DNA of 7,964 nucleotides. Origin: Methanobacteriaceae archaeon UBA349 (GTDB lineage Archaea; Methanobacteriota; Methanobacteria; Methanobacteriales; Methanobacteriaceae). A program made the translations under genes and the position numbers. The stretch's first letter is position 1. Each line of letters begins with the position of its first letter. Positions 1 through 5,632 of the stretch are shown in pieces. The stretch is taken from assembly GCA_002509745.1 (NCBI GenBank), contig DAWK01000141.1:1-7964 (forward strand), read 5' to 3'. The notes under the pieces are model-generated. The model was given only the letters and a program-made list of their open reading frames with translations. It searched no databases and was not told where the DNA came from.

Positions 1-143
1 GTAGTTGATATCGAGTAGTTGATATTCTGATGAAGTTGCTTATAAAGGTTTGGTTTTATGAGAATTTAGATCTAAAAACAAAATAATTAATTTAATGAAA
101 TTTTGATATGAATAAAATATTTAGAAAACAAGATATTGAAAAA
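1..143. other. Non-coding left edge with a short direct repeat
   Basis: No convincing gene is seen on either strand here; the plus strand has only very short ORFs broken by stops. The 11-mer GTAGTTGATAT occurs at 1-11 and again at 15-25, a 14-nt period, and the repeat may continue to the left of the window. A TATA-like element (TTATAAA) sits at 40-46, but no gene follows it on the plus strand. The rest is AT-rich sequence downstream of the broken acetyltransferase gene. Confidence 0.5.
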
Positions 144-550
144 TTAGGGCTCACGGCACATATATTTGCCTTCCACTAATTCAAATCCAATAGAGCATAT
201 AATTCATGTTTATCATCAGTAGCCAGTATCCACTTTAAGTCTATAAATTCTTCTGATTCTAAAATTGTTTGGATGAGTTTTCTGCCTAATCCATAACCCC
301 GATGATTTTCATGGACGAAAACATCCCCCATCCAGCAGAAAGTAGCGTAATCAGATACTACACGTGCAAAGCCTATCTGTTCAACCCCAAAATAAACCCC
401 GAAACAAATTGAGTTTTCAATAGATTTCTTAATAACCTCTTTTGACCTTTCACCCGCCCAATAAGTGCTTGATAAGAAGTTATAGATAATATCTATGGAT
501 AATAGTGATTTGTCTGTGCTTATTTTGTATTCTTTAAAATATTTATCCAT
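144..550 (-). pseudogene. GNAT family N-acetyltransferase, frameshifted near the C-terminus
   Basis: GNAT acetyltransferases move an acetyl group from acetyl-CoA to an amine; the substrate here is unknown. The uninterrupted frame gives 124 residues from the ATG at 550, ending at a TAG at 176-178. The acetyl-CoA-binding motif A is visible as HENHRGYGLGRKL at about residues 80-92, preceded by the conserved stretch GFARVVSDYATF (60-71). After HELYAL the frame runs into LDLN and stops. One frame over, the sequence continues as GFELVEGKYMCREP and ends at TAA (144-146), exactly the kind of C-terminus this family has after LY..FGF. One base appears to be missing around 188-191 (TTT to TT). Restored length is about 135 aa. 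I prefer the ATG at 550 over the one at 574 because GGAGTG lies 6 nt before it. It could be a real mutation or a sequencing error. Confidence 0.85.
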
Positions 551-578
551 GTAAATCACTCCATGAATCTGCATCCCG

Positions 579-591
579 GATATTTTTATTG
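579..591 (-). promoter_or_regulatory. Possible TATA element for the first GNAT gene
   Basis: On the minus strand the gap between the two GNAT genes contains CAATAAAAATATCC, whose A/T core lies about 30-40 nt before the preferred ATG at 550. An archaeal start site about 25 nt downstream would leave a short leader that includes the GGAGTG ribosome binding site. This would let the gene be transcribed separately from its upstream neighbour. The region is AT-rich, so a chance match is possible. Confidence 0.3.
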
Positions 592-626
592 ACTTCTATC
601 TTCTACAATTAAATTTATTATCCAAG

Positions 627-1031
627 TTATGTTTTCAAATAAGTAACAAACATGGCGCTTTTATCTTCTCCCACTTCAAAACCACATTTTTTATAAAATT
701 CAACCTCATCATCATAGGCAATAATTGCTTTTCGTGCCAGGCCCTCGTATTCTTCCAGCATTAATTCCACCAGCCTTTTCCCAATTCCCATACTCTGATA
801 TTCTGGCCTGACCAGCAAATAGTGGAAATAGACAGTCATTACTCCATCAGATAAAGAATTAATTAGACCCACTAATTTATCCCCATCATAGGCCGAGTAA
901 ACCCTGTGCGAATTATTTATGGCCCTTTTTAGTTTTTCAGGATAATTTCCCGAATCCCATTCCACGGAAAGGAACAAATCCTGTAGTTCTTTTTGCGAAA
1001 AATCCTTGATCTTTTTGTAAATAATTTCCAT
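627..1031 (-). CDS. GNAT family N-acetyltransferase
   Basis: A complete 134-aa single-domain GNAT protein, a normal length for small members of the family. Motif A with the pyrophosphate-binding loop is YLLVRPEYQSMGIGKRLVEL (about 71-90, Q79-S-M-G-I-G-K), and the C-terminal motif B is seen as EFYKKCGFEVG (111-121). The central run GLINSLSDGVMTVYFHYLLV matches the beta-strands that precede motif A. The substrate cannot be told from the sequence; this is probably a cytosolic enzyme acting on a small amine or a protein terminus. The start ATG at 1031 has AAGGAT about 9 nt upstream. The gene is divergent from the hydrolase at 1129 and lies 76 nt upstream of the frameshifted GNAT on the same strand. 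The two GNATs are only distantly alike, so they do not look like a recent duplication. Confidence 0.9.
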   Translation of the reverse strand: MEIIYKKIKDFSQKELQDLFLSVEWDSGNYPEKLKRAINNSHRVYSAYDGDKLVGLINSLSDGVMTVYFHYLLVRPEYQSMGIGKRLVELMLEEYEGLARKAIIAYDDEVEFYKKCGFEVGEDKSAMFVTYLKT

Positions 1032-1128
1032 AATAACAAATCCTTGAACAAATAAAATATAACTGTTTAATTATTGTGTTAATATCAATTATAAGAATAT
1101 GTGCCGCTATTAATCTGATGAAGATATT
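1032..1128. promoter_or_regulatory. Divergent promoter region between GNAT and alpha/beta hydrolase
   Basis: This 97-nt gap must hold the start signals of two opposite genes. For the hydrolase, GTTAATATC at about 1079-1086 is a TATA-like candidate, giving a leader of roughly 20 nt. For the GNAT, TTATAA at 1089-1094 (read on the minus strand) would give a leader of about 30 nt. The two elements nearly overlap, so the promoters may compete. The positions are a reading of AT-rich sequence and are not certain. Confidence 0.35.
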
Positions 1129-2013
1129 ATGGAAATCAAAAAGCATTCAATTGAAGTAAATGGGGTTAATATTGTGATTCATGAGTCTGGGCCAGGAAAA
1201 TCAAAAATCCCTCTTTTACTTCTGCATGGCGGAGGCCTTGATTCGGCCCTACTTTCCTATGGGACCATTATGAGTATTTTAGGTGAAAAATACCATGTTA
1301 TTGCTCCAGACCTACCAGGATATGGTGAAAGTGAAAAACCAGAGGCCCCATATACCATCGAGTGGTATCAAGAGTTTTTGGATGATTTAATAAAAGTTTT
1401 AGGTTTTAATAAGATTAATTTAGGAGGCCTATCTCTGGGAGGAGGAATTGCATTGGGTTATTCCCTAAAATATCCTGAAAAAGTAAAAAATCTGGTTTTA
1501 ATTGCCCCCTATGGTTTAACTGATAAAATCCCTTATCCTCAAATAACTACTTGGCTCATGAGACATTCTGGAACCTATGATTGGAGGAATAATTTGATTC
1601 TCTCCAGTAAACTGCTGGTAAAAATCAGCCTGAAAAGAATCCTAGTAAATCCTCAGGCCCTGAATGATGAGGTTATAGATCAACTAATAAAAATAGGAAA
1701 TATACCAGATAGTGGTCGGGCCTGGAGAGCTTTTCAGCTAAGTGAAATTGAAAATAAAAATCTGAGAACATGTTATCTAAATCAAGTACATAATCTTAAA
1801 ATGCCCGTGCTACTTTTAACTGGAAAAAAGGATTCTCTAGTGCCCAGTACAGATGTGGAAATGGCCAGCGAATTGATTCCTAATTCACGGCGGGTAGAGA
1901 TTGAAGAGTGTGGACACTGGCTTCCTCGAGACCGGAGCCCTGAATTTATCAAAGATGTTGAGGATTTTCTTAAATCCAATATATTAAAAAAAGAATATTT
2001 ATGTGTATTTTAA
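1129..2013 (+). CDS. Alpha/beta hydrolase fold protein
   Basis: A complete 294-aa alpha/beta hydrolase, probably a soluble esterase, lipase-like or epoxide-hydrolase-like enzyme; the substrate is unknown. The oxyanion-hole motif HGGG is at 33-36, followed by the typical DLPGYGESEKP loop (61-71). The nucleophile elbow GLSLGG places the catalytic Ser at 102. The acid is most likely Asp235 in LTGKKDSLVP, and the base is His263 in ECGHWLPRDRSPEF. The full triad in the usual order, with a helical cap region at about 130-215, says the enzyme should be active. No signal peptide or membrane segment is seen. The start ATG has only a weak ribosome binding match (TGATG, 8 nt upstream). The last residues (LKKEYLCVF) run right to the convergent flavodoxin gene, with which it shares the stop bases. 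The gene stands alone as a single-gene unit. Confidence 0.92.
   Translation: MEIKKHSIEVNGVNIVIHESGPGKSKIPLLLLHGGGLDSALLSYGTIMSILGEKYHVIAPDLPGYGESEKPEAPYTIEWYQEFLDDLIKVLGFNKINLGGLSLGGGIALGYSLKYPEKVKNLVLIAPYGLTDKIPYPQITTWLMRHSGTYDWRNNLILSSKLLVKISLKRILVNPQALNDEVIDQLIKIGNIPDSGRAWRAFQLSEIENKNLRTCYLNQVHNLKMPVLLLTGKKDSLVPSTDVEMASELIPNSRRVEIEECGHWLPRDRSPEFIKDVEDFLKSNILKKEYLCVF
1986..1992 (-). terminator. Possible oligo-T terminator of the flavodoxin unit
   Basis: Read on the minus strand, a run of seven T (CTTTTTTTAAT) begins 18 nt past the flavodoxin stop codon. Archaeal RNA polymerase is known to stop at oligo-T runs without a hairpin. The run lies inside the final codons of the convergent hydrolase gene (two Lys AAA codons), so if it works the two transcripts overlap. 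It is a candidate only. Confidence 0.35.
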
Positions 2014-2474
2014 AATAAAACAGCAAATTTCCGAATCATCTCGTCAATTTTTTGATCCTTACTCTTATTCCAGACCACAATATCGGTTCCAACTACTTTT
2101 CCACCTTTGGACTCGCAAAGTTTCTTCATTTTCCCAATGGCCTGATTTCCACCGGTCCAATTAAATCTTAAGCCCTTAGTAACAAAACAAGCAATTTTCT
2201 TATATTGCAATGAGTCAATTTGCTCCAAATAGGATTTCATGGGTGGTGCCAGAGAAAATGCATGCACGGGGGCACCAAAAATCAGAGCATCATATGATTC
2301 AAGCTCAGGTTTGCTTTGAAACTCCACATTTTTTGCTTTCATAGGAACTTCACCTACCGGAACTACCCGTTCAATTTCTACTTCATGACCATTTTTCTGG
2401 AACTTTTCTTGAAGTTTTTCAGCTACAGAATACGTATTTTCAGTTTTAGAATACACTATAATTCCTATTTTCAT
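2010..2474 (-). CDS. Flavodoxin family protein
   Basis: A flavodoxin-fold electron carrier or FMN-dependent reductase of 154 aa, the normal length for a short-chain flavodoxin. The FMN phosphate-binding loop follows the first beta-strand as KIGIIVYSKTENTYSVAEKL, with S9-K-T-E-N-T14 in place of the usual T/S-x-T-G-x-T, so Glu replaces the common Gly. A second flavin-contact region is FGAPVHAFSLAPPM (66-79), and a third is FVTKGLRFNWTGGNQAI (about 97-113). I chose the ATG at 2474 because GGTGA lies 5 nt before it. A GTG at 2483 in the same frame would add three residues, but it overlaps that binding site. The stop of the upstream 418-aa gene (TGA, 2480-2482) lies inside the ribosome binding site, which suggests coupled translation. 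The gene's 3' end shares TTAA with the convergent hydrolase. Confidence 0.9.
   Translation of the reverse strand: MKIGIIVYSKTENTYSVAEKLQEKFQKNGHEVEIERVVPVGEVPMKAKNVEFQSKPELESYDALIFGAPVHAFSLAPPMKSYLEQIDSLQYKKIACFVTKGLRFNWTGGNQAIGKMKKLCESKGGKVVGTDIVVWNKSKDQKIDEMIRKFAVLF
2048..2053 (+). terminator. Possible oligo-T terminator of the hydrolase gene
   Basis: Six T in a row lie 35 nt past the hydrolase stop codon, within the coding part of the convergent flavodoxin gene. This mirrors the T-run found on the other strand inside the hydrolase gene. Single runs of six T are common in AT-rich DNA, so support is modest. Confidence 0.25.
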
Positions 2475-2479
2475 CTTTT

Positions 2480-3736
2480 TCACCCGTCATCATTTCTATC
2501 CTTCAGTTTAGTGATTAACCAGAAATAAATATATTTATAATTTTTAAATAAAAAAATGATAAGGATTAGAATTAAAGTTGAGATAATAATAGATAAAATA
2601 ATAATCTCGATTTGATATTGACTAGAAACCTTTCCGCCATATATTACATCAGTTAAAAACAATAAAATCAATGATTCCACACCCAAAATAAGAACAATCC
2701 ATTCAATTCTTTCCATTAAGTTGTTTCTTTGTTCAGAATGCAATCCCTCATATATTTTTTCACATGCATTTAATTTTTCTTGAATGAATTTATACTGATT
2801 ATTTAATCTAAAAACATCATTTAATAAATCGAAAAGTAGTATGAAAGATGTTGTAGCAGATATTCTTGTATTTCTATAAATTTCTAAAGCTGATTGAATT
2901 TCGATTTGTGTGTTTTCAATCTCACCAATGGCAGATTTCAAGTTAATTTTTTCTTTCTCTTTAACACGGCTGATAATAGAATCCAATTGAAAATCAATTT
3001 TTTTTAGAAGATATTTTTGTCTTTGGTGCATTTCAACGGCATTAATCCGCTCATTAACATAATTAAGATTCTTTCCCTGGAATATCATTAAAGCAGCGGG
3101 TTCAGCGATGGTAATTATATCATTCCGATATATGGGTATACTGTTTTCCATGACTTTTGATACCAAGTCATCATGAACCATTCTATAATGTTTGTTATTC
3201 CATATAATTCCAAAAATTTCTTTTTCAATAATAATTGAACTAATTTCAGTATCTGTACTAGTAACAACAGAATAAGTAGAGTGCACATTAAGTAATGGTT
3301 TTTGAGCAGGGATGATTAATAAACTTATTATTTTTGACTTTAGCAAGTGGAAAATAAATGAATCCACCCATTCTCCAGTTTCATCTGAAATTTTAATTAA
3401 TTCCGGCGTCATTACAGGATAAGTTAAATTAAAATCGAATCTGGCTGAATTTATTCCATTTTGGCCAAAACAAACTGTAATATTCATTTCATTTTCTAAA
3501 GCAGGGTTAATAAAAGAAAATAAGTCAAAATCTAATCTGAAAGTTAATATTTTCGGAGTTTTTTCAAGGTATTCACGATCATATACTTCAGAATTGAGAG
3601 ACTCCATGCTAATAGATGCAACATCACCAAAAAATATTGCGTTATTTATACTTCTCTCTGTCAAATCATGACTAGGTAAAGTAAGATCAAAAGTAACTAT
3701 GTGTGTTATTTTTGCGTTATTAAAAGAAGTAGACAT
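2480..3736 (-). CDS. Membrane-anchored protein of unknown function, coiled coil plus two C-terminal membrane helices
   Basis: I do not recognise this 418-aa protein as a whole. Residues 1-225 look like a soluble mixed alpha/beta region with no signal peptide. Residues about 225-345 are mainly charged and helical and likely coiled coil. Two strongly hydrophobic segments follow at about 346-366 (WIVLILGVESLILLFLTDVI) and 375-398, and a basic and polar tail ends in KLKDRNDDG. With both helices crossing the membrane, the N-terminal bulk and the tail would be cytosolic. The junction ERIEWIVLILGVES after a helical region resembles the C-terminus of RMD1/YagE (DUF155) proteins, and the layout (soluble domain, long helix, two membrane helices) also recalls CorA-like proteins. 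I see no GMN motif of CorA. It is preceded by two tiny ORFs (13-nt gap) and followed at once by flavodoxin. The start ATG has only a weak TGAT in front of it. The gene is notably AT-rich. Confidence 0.8.
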   Translation of the reverse strand: MSTSFNNAKITHIVTFDLTLPSHDLTERSINNAIFFGDVASISMESLNSEVYDREYLEKTPKILTFRLDFDLFSFINPALENEMNITVCFGQNGINSARFDFNLTYPVMTPELIKISDETGEWVDSFIFHLLKSKIISLLIIPAQKPLLNVHSTYSVVTSTDTEISSIIIEKEIFGIIWNNKHYRMVHDDLVSKVMENSIPIYRNDIITIAEPAALMIFQGKNLNYVNERINAVEMHQRQKYLLKKIDFQLDSIISRVKEKEKINLKSAIGEIENTQIEIQSALEIYRNTRISATTSFILLFDLLNDVFRLNNQYKFIQEKLNACEKIYEGLHSEQRNNLMERIEWIVLILGVESLILLFLTDVIYGGKVSSQYQIEIIILSIIISTLILILIIFLFKNYKYIYFWLITKLKDRNDDG

Positions 3737-3749
3737 ATAAAATCAGATT

Positions 3750-3866
3750 TCAGTCGCCTTTCTTTCTCTGTTTTATTAATTGTGGGTCCGGTTTCTTTAC
3801 TGGCTTTTTACTGTTTATTAAAACCGTTTCTTTGTCTTTTACTGAATTTGATATTTTTTTAGCCAT
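3750..3866 (-). CDS. Small basic ORF, 38 aa, unknown function
   Basis: A 38-codon reading frame from ATG at 3866 to TGA at 3750. It starts MAKKISNSVKDKETVL and ends LIKQRKKGD, with 12 Lys/Arg against 4 Asp/Glu, so it is strongly basic and probably disordered. It has no Cys pairs or membrane segment. It lies 14 nt after the stop of the 37-aa ORF and 13 nt before the 418-aa membrane-protein gene, which is spacing typical of an operon. GTGGG about 7 nt before the ATG is a fair but imperfect ribosome binding site. Nothing in the sequence points to a function; it may be a small partner of the membrane protein or a leader peptide. It could also be a chance frame, since it has no recognisable homology. 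Confidence 0.5.
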   Translation of the reverse strand: MAKKISNSVKDKETVLINSKKPVKKPDPQLIKQRKKGD

Positions 3867-3880
3867 ATTATAACCCACAC

Positions 3881-3994
3881 TCATTCATCATCTAGTGCAT
3901 CACCTTTAACTCTATCGCTGTCATGTCCACTATCTTGTTCAAAATCTTCTCTTCGTTTCTTGATTATTTCTTTTTGCTTCCTGTCGTCAAGCAT
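3881..3994 (-). CDS. Small highly charged ORF, 37 aa, unknown function
   Basis: A 37-codon frame from ATG at 3994 to TGA at 3881. It starts MLDDRKQKEIIKKRRE and ends DSDRVKGDALDDE. Twenty-two of 37 residues are charged: a basic helix-like first half, then an acidic tail. The ribosome binding site is one of the best in the window (GGTGG, 5 nt before the ATG), and a TATA-like element lies about 50 nt upstream, so this is probably the first gene of the minus-strand unit that continues through the 38-aa ORF, the 418-aa membrane protein and flavodoxin. The function is unknown. The strong start signals and operon-like spacing are the reasons for calling it a gene; no homology was recognised. Confidence 0.6.
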   Translation of the reverse strand: MLDDRKQKEIIKKRREDFEQDSGHDSDRVKGDALDDE

Positions 3995-4037
3995 TATATC
4001 CACCACGGAAATTGATTAAACCAACTATTTAGTTTAT

Positions 4038-4052
4038 TGTATAAAAATTTAA
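4038..4052 (-). promoter_or_regulatory. Probable TATA element of the small-ORF/membrane protein/flavodoxin unit
   Basis: On the minus strand the sequence AAATTTTTATACAATA places TTTTTATA at about 4040-4047, some 46-53 nt before the ATG of the 37-aa ORF. A start site about 25 nt downstream would give a leader of roughly 20-25 nt that includes the GGTGG ribosome binding site. This is the best promoter candidate for the four-gene unit, since the gaps between the genes inside it are only 13-14 nt or less. The gap 3995-4111 holds nothing else recognisable. Confidence 0.4.
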
Positions 4053-4111
4053 TTAATATTAATAACAAGCACTATCTCAGAATTGATTATGAAAAATAAT
4101 TTATTATTATT

Positions 4112-4720
4112 TTATTTAATTAAAAACTCCATATTATACATTCCCTTCTCCCCACCAAACCATCTCATGGTTTTTTGGCCAGAGATTTTAAATCCAAATC
4201 GCTCATATAATCGCCGGGCCCCTTCATTATTAAAATCAACATCTAATACTGCCTTTTCTTTTCCTTCATCCCTTGACATTTCCACTGCACTTTCTAAAAT
4301 AAATGTTCCGATTCCTTGGCCTCGGGCCTTTTCATCTACAGCTACACAGGCCAGATAAAAATCTTGAGGTCCGACATCAGTTAAAAGCCGGGCATCAATT
4401 AAACCTAAAATAGTGAATCTTATTACATCTAAAGGTGAAAAAACTTTTAAAAATGCTTTAATTTCCTGTTTAGAACTGCTTTCTTCACTACTAGAAGTTA
4501 TTAGCATTCCTAAAACATCTTCGTCATCATGCCCCGTGACCACGAAAATATTTTCATATCCAATACTATTATTCCCAGCTTTTACCAGTTTTTCAATTTT
4601 ATTTACTGCCTGAGATTTATTTTTTAAAATCTGATCATAAGTGTTAGCATCTGTGAAATAAATGAGTTCTGAAACCTTTTTAGAGTCATGAACATCCAAA
4701 TCAAATTTTTTAATTATCAT
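4112..4720 (-). CDS. GNAT family N-acetyltransferase
   Basis: A complete 202-aa GNAT protein, longer than the other three because of an N-terminal region of about 115 residues before the acetyl-CoA core. Motif A is YLACVAVDEKARGQGIGTFI (122-141) with the R133-G-Q-G-I-G loop. The C-terminal motif is FNNEGARRLYERFGFKISG (163-181), the classic N...A..LYE..GF pattern. It ends in a beta-strand MYNMEFLIK. The layout (YFTDANTYDQIL near the N-terminus, then a hydrophobic helix VIRFTILGLIDARLL) resembles RimI-like acetyltransferases seen in methanogens, but the substrate is unknown. The ATG at 4720 has AGGAGTG ending 5 nt before it, the strongest start signal in the window. The gene stands 117 nt upstream of the 37-aa ORF on the same strand, probably a separate unit, and is divergent from the methyltransferase. 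Confidence 0.92.
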   Translation of the reverse strand: MIIKKFDLDVHDSKKVSELIYFTDANTYDQILKNKSQAVNKIEKLVKAGNNSIGYENIFVVTGHDDEDVLGMLITSSSEESSSKQEIKAFLKVFSPLDVIRFTILGLIDARLLTDVGPQDFYLACVAVDEKARGQGIGTFILESAVEMSRDEGKEKAVLDVDFNNEGARRLYERFGFKISGQKTMRWFGGEKGMYNMEFLIK

Positions 4721-4740
4721 TATTGCACTCCTATTGAAAA

Positions 4741-4761
4741 TTGTAAAAATTTTGTAAAAAT
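4741..4761. repeat. Direct repeat TTGTAAAAAT x2 in the GNAT promoter region
   Basis: TTGTAAAAAT occurs at 4741-4750 and 4752-4761, an 11-nt period, about one helical turn. It lies 21-41 nt before the ATG of the GNAT gene at 4720, so it overlaps the probable TATA element (ATATTTTTA on the minus strand) and the likely start site. It may be a regulator binding site, or chance in AT-rich DNA. Confidence 0.35.
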
Positions 4762-4852
4762 ATTGCTTTTAAAATATTAAAAATCAAATTATTAGTGTAA
4801 TGTTGATAGATTTTATAAATTTGGTTAATATAATTAAATTAATGTGAATAAA

Positions 4853-4890
4853 ACTTAAAATATATTTGTATCAAAAGTGTATCAAGTAAA
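4853..4890 (+). promoter_or_regulatory. Promoter of the methyltransferase unit with a repeated GTATCAA site
   Basis: A TATA-like stretch, AAAATATATTTG (about 4857-4868), lies about 40-50 nt before the ATG at 4908. Directly after it GTATCAA occurs twice, at 4868-4874 and 4879-4885, 11 nt apart and thus on the same face of the helix. With a start site expected near 4888, the repeats would sit between TATA and the start, a usual position for an archaeal repressor. The ribosome binding site is weak (AGGGAT, 4 nt before the ATG). Confidence 0.4.
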
Positions 4891-4907
4891 AAATCAGCAG
4901 GGATTGT

Positions 4908-5594
4908 ATGAACCAACAAGACAGAAATCTACTAAGAAAAAAGTTCGATAATGCTGCCCAAGCATATGATAAAGATCGGAAAGCAATTATACCCAATTTT
5001 GACGTTTATTATGGAACTCTGGTTCAACTGGCAGACACTGACAATGATGATCCTCGAATTTTAGATTTAGGCGCCGGTACTGGACTTTTAACTCAGCTTC
5101 TCTGGGAAAAACATCCGCAGGCCCAGTTTAAATTAGTGGATATGGCCCCTGAAATGTTAAATATTGCTAAAAACCGATTTTCAGGGCAAGAAAACTTCGA
5201 ATACATTGATGAAGATTATTTAAAGTATGATTTTGACGGTTTATTTGATATTATAGTCTCTTCACTCTCCATTCATCACCTAAACCATAGCGACATTAAA
5301 TTACTTTATCAAAAAGCGTATGATCATTTAAATCCGGGTGGTTTATTCTTAAATGCTGATGAAGTAATCGCACCAAATTCTTACTGTGAAGAAACTTACC
5401 AGAAGAACTGGCTGGAAGTAATTCATCAGGCCAATCTTGAAGAAGATGATAAAACTGTTATTTTAGAGCGCATGAAGTTTGACAATCCCGCCACACTGGA
5501 AGACAACGTAAACTGGCTAGAGGAAGCCGGATTTAAAGATGTGGATGTTTTTTACAAATATTATAATTTTGTGGTTTTATACGGACGAAAATGA
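4908..5594 (+). CDS. Class I SAM-dependent methyltransferase
   Basis: A complete 228-aa soluble methyltransferase with a Rossmann-like core. Motif I is ILDLGAGTGLL (51-61), which binds S-adenosylmethionine. The acidic residue at the end of beta-2 is Asp78 in KLVDMAPEML. Motif II/III is FDIIVSSLSIHHL (113-125), and the later turn is LNPGGLF (141-147). The N-terminal part (FDNAAQAYDKDRKAIIPNFDVYYG) resembles small methyltransferases of the UbiE/CmoA-like superfamily, where it forms a lid over the substrate. The methyl acceptor cannot be named; CmoA and its known carboxy-SAM chemistry are not implied, as the similarity is only superficial. The C-terminal segment FYKYYNFVVLYGRK is the usual closing beta-hairpin. 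The gene is the first of a plus-strand unit with the fourth GNAT (38 nt downstream) and the toroid gene. Confidence 0.9.
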   Translation: MNQQDRNLLRKKFDNAAQAYDKDRKAIIPNFDVYYGTLVQLADTDNDDPRILDLGAGTGLLTQLLWEKHPQAQFKLVDMAPEMLNIAKNRFSGQENFEYIDEDYLKYDFDGLFDIIVSSLSIHHLNHSDIKLLYQKAYDHLNPGGLFLNADEVIAPNSYCEETYQKNWLEVIHQANLEEDDKTVILERMKFDNPATLEDNVNWLEEAGFKDVDVFYKYYNFVVLYGRK

Positions 5595-5632
5595 ACCCAG
5601 AAAAACAGTATTTGTAAATGAGGTTGTGGAAA

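Noticed and set aside
1..143. A CRISPR or larger repeat array at the left edge
   Set aside because: Only two 11-nt copies separated by 3 nt are present, far too short and closely spaced for CRISPR.
937..1146. 69-aa minus-strand ORF across the GNAT start and divergent promoter
   Set aside because: It overlaps the well-supported GNAT in another frame and has no recognisable motif or ribosome binding site.
2480..3736. CorA-type magnesium transporter
   Set aside because: The two C-terminal membrane helices and preceding helix fit the shape, but the GMN signature after the first helix is absent (the loop reads DVIYGGKVSS).
4083..4613. Plus-strand ORFs of 91 and 66 aa opposite the third GNAT
   Set aside because: They are antisense shadows of a gene with clear GNAT motifs and show no domain pattern of their own.
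4908..5594. Calling the methyltransferase CmoA or UbiE
   Set aside because: Only the general SAM-binding core and a loosely similar N-terminus are seen; nothing identifies the substrate.
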